A stretch of DNA of 64,000 nt. Source: Tissierellia bacterium (GTDB lineage: Bacteria > Bacillota_A > Clostridia > Tissierellales > Peptoniphilaceae). The stretch covers positions 66,170 to 130,169 of the forward strand of contig JAUNVJ010000001.1 of assembly GCA_030537695.1 (NCBI GenBank), written 5' to 3'. Position 1 is the first letter of the stretch; each line of letters opens with the position of its first letter. Of this stretch, positions 28,566-39,926 are shown in pieces. The position numbers and the translations under genes were made by a program. A model generated the notes under the pieces. That model searched no databases and was not told the origin of the DNA. It saw only the letters and a program-made list of their open reading frames with translations.

Positions 28566-29971
28566 TATTCATCCTCCTCATTATTAAAGGGAATCATTAC
28601 TTTTACTGTGGTGCCGATATTTTCTTCGGAAAAGATTTCCAATGTCCCATTATGAAGTTTTGCAATTTCATCACTAATGGACAATCCGATGCCACTATGA
28701 CTCTTAGAATGTTTTCCTTTGTAAAATTTTTCCTTCACATGAAGAAGATCTTCTTTATTAATCCCTACTCCATTATCTGAAACAATCATGATAAATTGAT
28801 TGTCTTCACAATAAGATTGAAATTTCACCCAACCTTTTTCCGAGGTGAATTTTATGGCATTGTCAATTAGATTAATTAATAATTGTCGAATACGATTTTC
28901 ATCTGCTACCACGATTTGGATATCCTCGTAAAGATCAATCTCAAAATCTACTTTATTGGATTCTGCTCGTGGTTTCATCTGCTTCGATACGTCGATACAA
29001 GTTTGAGCAATATTAAAAGCATCTTTATCCAACTGTATTCTGCCGGAAATATATCGTGAAAAGTCTAATAAATCTTCCACCATTTTAGAAAGACGATCCG
29101 ACTCATTTTCAATAATAGATAGTCCGTCACTGATGAGATCTTCTTCTTCCGGTTTCGCATCCTTTAACACTACCGCCCATCCTTTGATGGAAGTCAAGGG
29201 AGTTCGTAGTTCATGAGAGATGGATGAGATAAAATCATTTTTTATTTGATCTTTTTTTAGGATTTCCTCCGACATGGTATTTAGCGTACTGGCCAATTGT
29301 CCAATCTCGTCATCTGCCCATATATTTGCTCTGACTTTGTATTGCCCATCGGCCATTTTTCGAGCTACATCCGTTAACTCTTTAATGGGTCGGATAATGG
29401 ATCGAGACAGAATCAAACTGACAATTCCCGTAATAAAAGTTACTAAAGCAGTCATTATCAATAGGATAAGACTTGCTTTTATAATAGCTCGATCCGCCTC
29501 TTGCAACGATGAGATAAACCGTAGAAAACCGATATGTTGACCAGTTTCATTAGTGATTGCTCCCGAGACAGCCATAATTGATCCATTAGTAGCTGGAGAT
29601 TTGCCGACCCAGGATTTAATTTCTCCATTTTTAGCAGCAATAATATCATTGGTTTTTATGGGTTCTTTATATGGGACACCAATGGAATCCATCATTACAA
29701 TACCTTCTTCGTTTAACATCTGAACTTCAGCATTGGTATGAGCCCACAACACATCATTATCATCAATTAAAATGTCTTCAATGGATTTGTCGGGATAATC
29801 TCGCCGAAAAAAATCCAAAGAGAGTTCCAAACGATTTGTCAATTCATTTTCTACATTATTATAATAATAGTAACGAAAGCCAAGGATCAATCCGATATCA
29901 ATGGCAGTCACCGTTATTAAAATAATAAGCAGAAAACTTTTTACTAATCGTTTTCCAACACTGTTTTTCAA
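28565..29971 (-). CDS. Sensor histidine kinase with HAMP domain
   Basis: 468 residues: transmembrane helix 1 (about 12-32), extracytoplasmic sensor region (about 35-165), helix 2 (about 170-195), HAMP domain (RSIIRPIKELTDVARKMADG), HisKA with FISSISHELRTPLTSIKGW, and HATPase with N box NLIDNAIKF, G1 DNGVGI and G2 HSGIGLSI. There is no PAS domain between HAMP and HisKA. The start is a TTG at 29971 directly after the regulator stop, with GGAGTG 6 bases upstream. The partner is the upstream OmpR-type regulator; the signal is unknown. Confidence 0.94.
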   Translation of the reverse strand: MKNSVGKRLVKSFLLIILITVTAIDIGLILGFRYYYYNNVENELTNRLELSLDFFRRDYPDKSIEDILIDDNDVLWAHTNAEVQMLNEEGIVMMDSIGVPYKEPIKTNDIIAAKNGEIKSWVGKSPATNGSIMAVSGAITNETGQHIGFLRFISSLQEADRAIIKASLILLIMTALVTFITGIVSLILSRSIIRPIKELTDVARKMADGQYKVRANIWADDEIGQLASTLNTMSEEILKKDQIKNDFISSISHELRTPLTSIKGWAVVLKDAKPEEEDLISDGLSIIENESDRLSKMVEDLLDFSRYISGRIQLDKDAFNIAQTCIDVSKQMKPRAESNKVDFEIDLYEDIQIVVADENRIRQLLINLIDNAIKFTSEKGWVKFQSYCEDNQFIMIVSDNGVGINKEDLLHVKEKFYKGKHSKSHSGIGLSISDEIAKLHNGTLEIFSEENIGTTVKVMIPFNNEEDE

Positions 29972-29973
29972 TG

Positions 29974-30666
29974 CTACACTCCTGTTTGCCACCGATAACC
30001 AAGACCCCATACCGTCTCGATAAATTTCGGTTTTGCCGGATTTTCTTCAACTTTGGATCGAAGACGTCTAATATTTACATCAACTATTTTTGAATCCCCT
30101 ACAAAATCTTTTCCCCAGACCAATTCAAGGATTTCATCTCTTTTTAGTGCTTTTCCCGGGTTTTCCATAAAAATTTTCATAATTTGATATTCTGTAGGTG
30201 TCAATTCCAATTCAATATTTTCTTTATAAAATTTTCTCGAATAAGCATCCAATTTAAAAGGTTTTTGAATGATAAGATTATCGTTGACTCCTTCATCCGG
30301 CTCTAACCGTCGTTCCAGAGATTTAATCCTAAGTGTCAATTCCGTGGGATTAAAAGGTTTTGTTAAATAATCGTCGGTTCCATACTGAAGTCCCATAATC
30401 TTATCATAATCTTCAGCTTTTGCCGTTAACATAATGATACCCAGTTGAGGGAATGCTTCGCGAAGTTGTTTACATACTTCAAAGCCATCGATTCCTGGAA
30501 GCATGATGTCCAACACGACAATATCCGGATGTTCCCTAGTGGCAATGTCCACTCCTTCTTCACCGGTTCCGGCTTCTAATACATGGTAACCTTCCCGCTC
30601 CAAATTAATTTTTACAAATTTACGAATGGATTCTTCATCTTCTACTAATAATATTTTTGTATTCAA
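29974..30666 (-). CDS. OmpR/PhoB family response regulator
   Basis: About 230 residues: receiver domain (KILLVEDEESIRKF, phospho-acceptor VVLDIMLPGIDG, KPFNPTEL) and a C-terminal winged-helix DNA-binding domain (LTPTEYQIMKIFMENPGKALKRDEILE, VDVNIRRLRSKVE, TVWGLGYRW). I place the start at TTG 30666, 5 bases after AGGTGA. The ATG at 30672 directly abuts that sequence. It is the first gene of the regulator-kinase-lipoprotein-membrane protein unit. Confidence 0.93.
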   Translation of the reverse strand: MNTKILLVEDEESIRKFVKINLEREGYHVLEAGTGEEGVDIATREHPDIVVLDIMLPGIDGFEVCKQLREAFPQLGIIMLTAKAEDYDKIMGLQYGTDDYLTKPFNPTELTLRIKSLERRLEPDEGVNDNLIIQKPFKLDAYSRKFYKENIELELTPTEYQIMKIFMENPGKALKRDEILELVWGKDFVGDSKIVDVNIRRLRSKVEENPAKPKFIETVWGLGYRWQTGV

Positions 30667-30694
30667 TGTCATCACCTATATTTTTATTATCTCT

Positions 30695-30723
30695 ATTATA
30701 ATGAAAAACCACTTCAAATTCAA
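30695..30723 (-). promoter_or_regulatory. Promoter of the two-component system, overlapping the guaB terminator
   Basis: TTGAAT (30718-30723), 17-base spacer, TATAAT (30695-30700). The -35 lies in the loop of the guaB terminator and the spacer holds its 3' arm and T run. Confidence 0.75.
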
Positions 30724-30731
30724 TGAAGTGG
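30704..30731 (-). terminator. Intrinsic terminator of guaB
   Basis: Minus strand CCACTTCA, 7-base loop, TGAAGTGG, then five T. Confidence 0.88.
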
Positions 30732-30739
30732 CTTAGTAT

Positions 30740-33160
<2,421 letters not shown>

Positions 33161-33180
<20 letters not shown>

Positions 33181-34000
33181 CTGTTTCAAATCCTCTCCAA
33201 TGATTTAGTGGATTAGTAACTGTATTAACTGAAGGGTTATAAATATCCAATAAGATGCTCTCCAGGGTTTCAATATCTAAATATCTCGAAATTACTCCAT
33301 TTTCCGCTATGGAAATAGATCCGGTTTCTTCTGATACCATCAATGACATGCAATCCGATTTTTCAGTAATTCCAATCCCTGCTCGATGTCGAGTTCCCAA
33401 TTCCTTGGAAATTGTCACGCTGTCCGAAAGTGGTAAAAAACAAGCGGCAGCTAATAACTGATTGCCTTTTATAATTACAGCTCCATCATGTAATGGGGTA
33501 TTGGGTATAAAAATATTGATCAATAGGCCGGAGCTGACCAGCCCATTTATTTCTGTTCCCGTTTTCATAATTTCACTTAATCCGGTTTTCCGTTCAAATA
33601 CGATCAATGCGCCAATTTTTTGTCTAGACAATGAAGCGACTGCATCACAAATTTCCTGCACTGTTTCCGGTGTCTTTTCCTTATTGGAACCAAAATTTCC
33701 ACGTAACGAAGAGGAACGACCAATCACTTCCAAACCGCGACGAAGCTCCGGTTGAAATACGATGAGAATAGCCATAAAACCTAATGTAATTAAATTGTAC
33801 AATAACCAATTGACTGTATATAGATCCAAAACTTGACTTATTTTTGTAAGAATCAAAATCACCAAGATACCCCTTGATAATTGTTCCGCTCTCGTTCCAC
33901 GTATCAATTTCAAAACAAAGTATATCAAAACGGATACAATAGCCATATCTATAATGTCTCTTAAACCTACTAGGCTAAAATAGTTAATGATTTTTTCCAC
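33161..34000 (-). CDS. cdaA: Diadenylate cyclase CdaA
   Basis: Makes the second messenger cyclic di-AMP from two ATP. The 279-residue protein has three N-terminal transmembrane helices (about 15-85), then the DAC domain with LHDGAVIIKGN and LGTRHRAGIGITEKSD, the two catalytic motifs. It is coupled by overlap to cdaR downstream and to the DUF5317-like gene upstream. Confidence 0.96.
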
Positions 34001-34553
34001 TAATCTTCCTCCTAGAAATTTCTAAAATAATAAGTATAATGCCCAAATGAATCAATATATCTCCCACACTGATAATTTTAGGTTGATAATAAGGTGAGGG
34101 TAATGGAAAAATATCCGATAAGATAAAAAACTTCGGATGTTCAAATACCCCATGACTTAATGATCTTCCGGCCATAATGATATGGTAGGATTTCGTGTTT
34201 GATATTTTTTCAAGGGCTTTTATTGACACTGGCATTTTCCCATTTACAAAGAGGGGGATAAAATTAAGTATAAAGCCCAATAAAATTACGTACATCGATC
34301 GAAGCTCCAAATTGAACAAAAGGCCAATAATGATCAATAGAATACTTAATAGATGAAAATAATAAAAATTATTGATACAAAAATCAGTAATTTTACCGAA
34401 GTCCACACTGGTAAATAATTGAAGAAAGAGAAAAACCAGTATCCCTGTGATGGGAAGGTATATTTTTTTAAATTGAAATTGAAAGAGGTTTTTCCACTGT
34501 CCATTGGTTATGTAGACAAGAAACAAAGCTATCAATATGGATTCAATCAACAT
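33984..34553 (-). CDS. DUF5317-like membrane protein
   Basis: 189 residues with about five hydrophobic segments and a C-terminal block (PKIISVGDILIHLGIILIILE) that resembles the DUF5317 family as I recall it; function unknown. The start is ATG 34553 with GAAGGTGAT upstream. It overlaps cdaA by 17 bases, so it is co-translated with c-di-AMP synthesis. A TGnTATGAT -10 lies just upstream. Confidence 0.7.
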   Translation of the reverse strand: MLIESILIALFLVYITNGQWKNLFQFQFKKIYLPITGILVFLFLQLFTSVDFGKITDFCINNFYYFHLLSILLIIIGLLFNLELRSMYVILLGFILNFIPLFVNGKMPVSIKALEKISNTKSYHIIMAGRSLSHGVFEHPKFFILSDIFPLPSPYYQPKIISVGDILIHLGIILIILEISRRKISGKNH

Positions 34554-34624
34554 ATTATCACCTTCCCTAATCATAACATAATTAATCTGAGAAATGATAT
34601 ACGAACCGACCATTCTGATAAATA

Positions 34625-34654
34625 AAAAATCGACTATAATTATAGTCGATTTTT
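34625..34654 (-). terminator. Palindromic terminator after the ispH-S1 gene
   Basis: Perfect 15 + 15-base palindrome with A-tract/T-tract arms (AAAAATCGACTATAA and complement), followed on the minus strand by TTATTTAT. Confidence 0.82.
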
Positions 34655-34667
34655 AACTTAGCTCAGA

Positions 34668-36854
34668 TTATTCTTCCTCAGATTTTTCTGTTTCCTCTTC
34701 AGCTTCTTCTGCTACAGATGCTTCGGATGTAGCTTCCTCATTTTCATCAGTTGAAGGCTCCACTTGTTCTTCTGACGAATCAGAAGTAGATTCTTGAATT
34801 TCTTCAGCTTCCACTTCACTGTCATCTTCCATTTCATCATTTAGGTTGATGTTTAAAAGTTCGCCGATTGTCAAGTTGAAATCATCTTGTTTCGGAGCTT
34901 CTGGTTGTCTTCTTTCAGCTCTTTTTTGTTGTTTTCTGGGAGCTCTTTGTTCTCTTTGCTCTTTGGGCTCTTCTTTTTCTTCCGGCTCAAGTAAAGCTTT
35001 CATGGATAGAGAAATCTTTTGTTCTTCTTCATCTATATCCGTTACTTTTACTTCAACTTCTTGGCCCATTTCAAGTTTGTCAGAAGGTTTTTCGACATGT
35101 TCTCTTGCAATTTGAGACACATGTAATAAACCGTCAACGCCTTCTTCTAAACGAATAAATGCTCCAAAATCAAGAAGGTTTACAACCTTACCATGTACAA
35201 CGTCTCCGACAGATACCTTGTTTAAGAATATATCCCATGGTTTCTCAGTTGTTTGTTTAAGACCTAAAGCAATTCGGTTTCTTTCTTCATCAACATTAAG
35301 AACTTTAACTTTTACAGTTTCACCGGGAGATACGACATCCGATGGATGTTTTACACGGTTCCAAGACAATTCAGAGATATGAATTAGTCCGTCAACCCCT
35401 CCTACATCAACAAATGCTCCAAAGTTTGTAAGTCTTTGAACAGTACCTTCAATGATATCTCCTTCGTGTAAAGATTCATAAACTGCTTTTCTTTTTTCTT
35501 CCAGTTCTTCTGATTCAACATTTTTTCTGGAAAGAACAATTCTTCTCTTGCCCTTATCAAAATCAATGATTTCACAGGTTAATTCTTCACCAACATACTT
35601 GCTCAAATCCTTTTGGAATCTAACAGATGCGTGAGATGCAGGAATAAAAGCGTTTAATCCGTTTAAATCAGCAGTTAAACCACCCTTTACAACAGATTTT
35701 ACCTTTACGGTAACTCTTTCACCATTATTGAAGAGCTCTTCAACTTCATCCCAAACTTTCATGTTTTCTACTCTCCGTGAAGAAAGTACAACATTGCCAT
35801 CCCCATCATCCATCTTCATAATGTAAACCTGGATTTCATCTCCCGGCTTATAAAGATCAGATGGGTTGATTTCAGGATCCTTTGATAGTTCTTCTTTTGA
35901 GATAATTCCATCAGCACGATAGCCTAAGTTCACCATTACCTCATTATCCGTTACATAAAGCACTTCTCCTGTAACTACTTCGCCTTTTCGAACCCTTTTA
36001 AAAGAGTTATCAATGGCTTCCATCATCTCGCCTTTGTCAAAATTTTCCATACTACTAACAGCCTCCTTGATTACCGAGTCCGGTGTGGATGCCCCGGCGG
36101 TAATGCCTATTTTATTAAATTTTTTAAATATATTTATTTCAATATCCTTTATTGATTGAATTAAAAATACATTTTCACAATACTCTCTTGCAATAGCTGC
36201 CAATTTTTTTGTATTGGAGCTTTTTTTTCCTCCCAATACAATAACGGCATCCACTTTTTGTGCTAAATTCCTGATGCTTTCTTGTCTATTGAAGGTAGCA
36301 TTACATATAGTATTATAAACCAAAACTTCATCTTTTGAAATGTTTTTTATTCTATTTACAACATTTTCAAAAAATATTTTATTATTGGTCGTTTGTGATA
36401 CCACCAATAATTTTCCTCTGGGTATTTGTATGTGATCAGTGGAATTAATAATCGTCCCATTATCATCACAATAAGAATTGATACCAATAATTTCAGGATG
36501 TTTTGGATCCCCTACAATTACTATATTATAACCTTTTTTATAATAATATTCCACTATATTATAGATTTTTTCCACTTTGGGACAAACAGTATTGACAATT
36601 TGATTGTTCTTTTTCTTTAGCGTATCGATAATTTCACGATGTACTCCATGAGATCTTAATATAACCGTACTGTCGGATATTGTTGCTTGATCAATGGTGG
36701 TTACGCCATGATCTTTTAACTGATCCACGACTACTTCATTGTGTACCAAGTCACCTAAAACATAACGACAATCGCCTTCTGTTTCAAATGCCATCTTGAC
36801 GGCTCTTTTAACCCCTCCGCAAAATCCAGCATGATCAGCCAAGTAAATTTCCAT
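34668..36854 (-). CDS. ispH: IspH (HMBPP reductase) fused to ribosomal protein S1-type domains
   Basis: 728 residues. Residues 1 to about 280 are IspH/LytB, the last MEP pathway enzyme. It has the Fe-S cysteines in GFCGGVKRAV, TVCPKVEK and NTICNATFNRQ, and the conserved His motifs VHNEVVVDQL and RSHGVHRE. Residues about 300-650 are four S1 RNA-binding repeats (for example GAFVDVGGVDGLIHISELSW), followed by an acidic tail. This fusion is known in Clostridia. I start at ATG 36854 (MEIYLADHAGFCGG); upstream in-frame ATGs lie over the Shine-Dalgarno. It overlaps plsC by 20 bases. Confidence 0.95.
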   Translation of the reverse strand: MEIYLADHAGFCGGVKRAVKMAFETEGDCRYVLGDLVHNEVVVDQLKDHGVTTIDQATISDSTVILRSHGVHREIIDTLKKKNNQIVNTVCPKVEKIYNIVEYYYKKGYNIVIVGDPKHPEIIGINSYCDDNGTIINSTDHIQIPRGKLLVVSQTTNNKIFFENVVNRIKNISKDEVLVYNTICNATFNRQESIRNLAQKVDAVIVLGGKKSSNTKKLAAIAREYCENVFLIQSIKDIEINIFKKFNKIGITAGASTPDSVIKEAVSSMENFDKGEMMEAIDNSFKRVRKGEVVTGEVLYVTDNEVMVNLGYRADGIISKEELSKDPEINPSDLYKPGDEIQVYIMKMDDGDGNVVLSSRRVENMKVWDEVEELFNNGERVTVKVKSVVKGGLTADLNGLNAFIPASHASVRFQKDLSKYVGEELTCEIIDFDKGKRRIVLSRKNVESEELEEKRKAVYESLHEGDIIEGTVQRLTNFGAFVDVGGVDGLIHISELSWNRVKHPSDVVSPGETVKVKVLNVDEERNRIALGLKQTTEKPWDIFLNKVSVGDVVHGKVVNLLDFGAFIRLEEGVDGLLHVSQIAREHVEKPSDKLEMGQEVEVKVTDIDEEEQKISLSMKALLEPEEKEEPKEQREQRAPRKQQKRAERRQPEAPKQDDFNLTIGELLNINLNDEMEDDSEVEAEEIQESTSDSSEEQVEPSTDENEEATSEASVAEEAEEETEKSEEE

Positions 36855-37428
36855 GTATTTCTTCATCTCCGTATATTCGACGCATAATATCTTGAGACAA
36901 TCCTTCATACTCTTCAGAAGTCAACTTCACCCGGGAATCAAAATGAATGGCCGGTCTAAAGTGAATTTTCATTTTACGAAAAATTTTATAATTTCCCTCA
37001 ATGTATACCGGTAAGACGGATGCCTTCGTTCGATGGGCAATTAAAGCAGTTCCGGCTTTAATTTGACTATAGTTTTTTTCTTTCATTCTTGTACCTTCTG
37101 GAAAGATACCAATGACTTCCCCATTTTTAATATAGCGCATTGCTGTTTTGATCGCTTTAATATCATTCCCTTGACGATCTATGGGAAATGCCCCCAATGT
37201 TGAGATAAATGAACCAAAAAATTTATGTTCAAAAAGTTCCTTTTTCGCCATCCAATGAATAGGGATTTTAAAATTGGCTGTTATGATGACCGGATCAATA
37301 ATAGATTGGTGATTAGAGCAAAGAATAAAAGGCCCCTTTTGAGGGATATATTCTTTTCCTGTTATTTCAACTCGATAGATGATTTTTAATAAGATAAAAA
37401 ATATAAATTGTAGAAATCGATATAACAT
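36835..37428 (-). CDS. plsC: 1-acyl-sn-glycerol-3-phosphate acyltransferase
   Basis: Adds the second acyl chain in phosphatidic acid synthesis. The 197-residue protein has an N-terminal membrane-associated segment, the acyltransferase motif CSNHQSIIDPV (NHxxxxD) and FPEGTR. The ATG at 37428 has AAGG upstream. It lies between cmk and ispH-S1, an arrangement common in Clostridia. Confidence 0.95.
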   Translation of the reverse strand: MLYRFLQFIFFILLKIIYRVEITGKEYIPQKGPFILCSNHQSIIDPVIITANFKIPIHWMAKKELFEHKFFGSFISTLGAFPIDRQGNDIKAIKTAMRYIKNGEVIGIFPEGTRMKEKNYSQIKAGTALIAHRTKASVLPVYIEGNYKIFRKMKIHFRPAIHFDSRVKLTSEEYEGLSQDIMRRIYGDEEIHGNLLG

Positions 37429-37430
37429 GG

Positions 37431-38069
37431 TCAACCTTCTTTAATATAGGATAATATTTTATGAAGTGTCTGCTCATGATCTAAATGAGAATTGTCGATT
37501 CGGATTGCATCTTCTGCTTGTTTTAATGGAGCAATTTTTCGCTTCGAATCATTGGAATCCCGATTTTTTATATCGGCCAATATCTGGTTAAACGATACAT
37601 CCATACCCTTTTCCTGTAGCTGTAATTGTCGTCTTTTTGCCCGTGTCTTTGCACAAGCCGTTAAAAAGAATTTGTATTTCGCCTCAGGCAATACGACAGT
37701 TCCAATATCCCGACCCTCCATCACAACATTTTTCGTTTTTGCCATCTCTTGCTGTAAGGATAAAAGTTTTTGTCGGATTTCAGGTATTTGGGAATAGTCC
37801 GATGTCAAATTCGACACTTCTTCTTGCCGAATTTTTTGTGACACATCTTCTCCGTCTAAATAGATATTTCCCTCCTGAAAAGCAATCGTCGTATTTTTTA
37901 ATATTTCCTCAATAGGTATAGACTTATCTTTATTTTCCATGAGTTTTAAAGTGATCGCTCGAAACATCGCACCGGTATCAATATATTCGATCTTCAATTT
38001 ATTCGCCAGTGCTTTTGCAATGGTGCTTTTTCCCGATCCGGCTGGACCATCAATCGCAATTGAATACAT
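37431..38069 (-). CDS. cmk: Cytidylate kinase
   Basis: Phosphorylates CMP and dCMP. The 212-residue protein has the P-loop IDGPAGSGKSTIAKALA, the substrate motifs YIDTGAMFRAITL and VMEGRDIGTVVLP, and RDSNDSKRKIAPLKQAEDA. It is the first gene of cmk-plsC-ispH/S1, preceded by a promoter and a terminator-like leader hairpin. Confidence 0.96.
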   Translation of the reverse strand: MYSIAIDGPAGSGKSTIAKALANKLKIEYIDTGAMFRAITLKLMENKDKSIPIEEILKNTTIAFQEGNIYLDGEDVSQKIRQEEVSNLTSDYSQIPEIRQKLLSLQQEMAKTKNVVMEGRDIGTVVLPEAKYKFFLTACAKTRAKRRQLQLQEKGMDVSFNQILADIKNRDSNDSKRKIAPLKQAEDAIRIDNSHLDHEQTLHKILSYIKEG

Positions 38070-38083
38070 AATTCCTCCATCAA

Positions 38084-38113
38084 TAAAAAAATCACTAACC
38101 TATTGTAGCGATT
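38084..38113 (-). terminator. Intrinsic-terminator-like hairpin in the cmk leader
   Basis: Minus strand AATCGCTA and TAGTGATT (8 pairs, one G-U), 8-base loop, then six T. It lies between the promoter at 38138-38165 and the cmk start. Confidence 0.72.
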
Positions 38114-38137
38114 TTTGTCATTTCACAATTAACTATT

Positions 38138-38165
38138 AGTATACCATATTTTAGACGTCAATCAA
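38138..38165 (-). promoter_or_regulatory. Promoter of cmk-plsC-ispH/S1
   Basis: TTGATT (38160-38165), 16-base spacer, TATACT (38138-38143) with extended -10 TG. The -35 abuts the stop codon of the upstream gene. Confidence 0.78.
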
Positions 38166-38166
38166 A

Positions 38167-39369
38167 TTATTCTTTTATGCTAGATCCAGCTAGATATCCG
38201 GTGGAATTTGCAATTTGAATATTATAACCTCCGGTTAAAGCATCAATATCGAGAACTTCTCCACATATATAAAGGTTGGGAATAATTTTCGATTCCATTG
38301 TAGATGGATTGATCTCCGATATATCCACTCCTCCACTCGTAATAATACCTGCTTCCAGAGAATGAAGTCCTGCATATTGGAGAGAGAAGTTTTTCAAGTT
38401 ATCAACAATTTGATTTCGATCTTCTTTTGTAATTTGGTGAATCGGTTTATTTGATTGAATTTGGGATCGATTTAAAACGACATGAATTAAATCCTTGGGC
38501 AATAGAGAAGCTAAAATCGTTTTGATTTCTTTATTCTTCCTATCGTCAAATTCTCTTAAAAGTCTTCGATCCAATTGGTCCCTCGTCAAAGCAGGCTTTA
38601 AATCCAAATGCAGTTGAATATTGGAAAGTCGATTAATTTTTGACGAAAGAGTCAATACAATGGGACCTGTGATTCCAAAATGGGTAAACATCATTTCTCC
38701 AAATTCTCGAATCGATTTTTTGGGATCATTTGCATTACAAATCAATTCTACATTTTTTAAGGACAGTCCCTGTAAATCTAAAAGGTCTTGATCTTTTAAT
38801 TTTATCGGAACCAAGCCGGGACGCAACGGTATAATTTGATGACCTAGTTTTTTAAGGAGTCGATAACCGTCTCCGGTGGAACCGGTGCCTGGATAGGTGA
38901 TTCCCCCTGTGGCCATAATAACTCCATCGTATCGATCAGTACCATTAATGATAAACTGATCATCATACTCCAACTCTTGTACTTTTTGATTTAAAAGAAC
39001 CTTCACATTTCGATTCCTCAGCATCTTTTGATAGGCTTTAATCAGATCGGAAGATTTATCGCTTGCGGGAAATACACGTCCACCTCGCTCTACTTTAAAA
39101 TGGACGCCATATTCCTCCAGGATTTCCAATGTTCGGTCTTTGGGCATGGAATACAATGCGGAATACAAAAATTTAGGATTGCGAATAATTTGTGCCAACA
39201 TTTCTTCCACAGTACAATCATTTGTAAAATTACAACGGCCTTTCCCGGTGATAAATAATTTTTTGCCTAATTTTTCATTTTTTTCATAAAGCGTGACCTT
39301 ATGGTTTTGAGCAGCAAAAAAAGCGGCCATCATACCCGCCGGGCCACCCCCGATTACAGCTATTTTCAT
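38167..39369 (-). CDS. HI0933/YhiN family FAD-dependent oxidoreductase
   Basis: 400-residue flavoprotein of unknown substrate. It has the N-terminal dinucleotide-binding VIGGGPAGMMAAFFAAQ, LGKKLFITGKGRCNFTN, ATGGITYPGTGSTGDGY, and a C-terminal FAD contact LYICGEVLDIDALTGGYNIQIA. All are typical of the HI0933 family, often annotated aminoacetone oxidase-like. It is the last gene of the long asp23-to-here unit, overlapping the methyltransferase by 4 bases. Confidence 0.92.
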   Translation of the reverse strand: MKIAVIGGGPAGMMAAFFAAQNHKVTLYEKNEKLGKKLFITGKGRCNFTNDCTVEEMLAQIIRNPKFLYSALYSMPKDRTLEILEEYGVHFKVERGGRVFPASDKSSDLIKAYQKMLRNRNVKVLLNQKVQELEYDDQFIINGTDRYDGVIMATGGITYPGTGSTGDGYRLLKKLGHQIIPLRPGLVPIKLKDQDLLDLQGLSLKNVELICNANDPKKSIREFGEMMFTHFGITGPIVLTLSSKINRLSNIQLHLDLKPALTRDQLDRRLLREFDDRKNKEIKTILASLLPKDLIHVVLNRSQIQSNKPIHQITKEDRNQIVDNLKNFSLQYAGLHSLEAGIITSGGVDISEINPSTMESKIIPNLYICGEVLDIDALTGGYNIQIANSTGYLAGSSIKE

Positions 39370-39926
39370 ATTTTTTTCTCCAATACATATACATTGGGTG
39401 GATTGTTTATTTGATTAAAAAAAGATCGTTTTTCTACAATATATCGTTTTTGATCCAATGACTTAAGATAAGCTTCCAAACCGATACGCTCCTCTTTTGA
39501 ATGGGGATGTCCCAAATATTGAACCACTACTATGACTCCACCTGGATTTAATATTCTTAGAGCTTTTTTTATGGAGAGAATCGTGGATTCTTTTCTTGTG
39601 ACAATTTTTTTATCGGAACGGGGAAGATACCCTAAATTATAAAGAATTAAATCGGCATGATCTATTTTATCAATTGCTACATGACTTTCAATAAAAAGTT
39701 TATAATTTTGATAATGAGGATACTTCTTATTTAATGTTGCGAGGGTTTCCTCAATACCCTCTGCCTGAATGTCAAATCCATATACGAATCCTTGTTCTCC
39801 AACGGTTTTTAATAATTTAATCGTATCATTTCCACGGCCAACCGTCGCATCGATGGCAATTTTACCTTGAAAATTTCCTGTTAATATCTCATCGATAATT
39901 TCCGAATATCTTTCTTTTGCTATCAT
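39366..39926 (-). CDS. MnmM (YtqB)-like SAM-dependent tRNA methyltransferase
   Basis: 186-residue class I methyltransferase with DATVGRGNDTIKL (SAM motif I), VYGFDIQ, and the family motif ILYNLGYLPRSDK. This matches the YtqB/MnmM group, reported to complete the mnm5(s2)U34 tRNA wobble modification in Gram-positives. Overlaps of 4 bases tie it to both neighbours. Confidence 0.87.
   Translation of the reverse strand: MIAKERYSEIIDEILTGNFQGKIAIDATVGRGNDTIKLLKTVGEQGFVYGFDIQAEGIEETLATLNKKYPHYQNYKLFIESHVAIDKIDHADLILYNLGYLPRSDKKIVTRKESTILSIKKALRILNPGGVIVVVQYLGHPHSKEERIGLEAYLKSLDQKRYIVEKRSFFNQINNPPNVYVLEKKI

Noticed and set aside
34668..36854. Frame error joining ispH to an S1 gene
   Set aside because: The IspH-S1 fusion is a known arrangement in Clostridia and the junction is a clean continuous frame.
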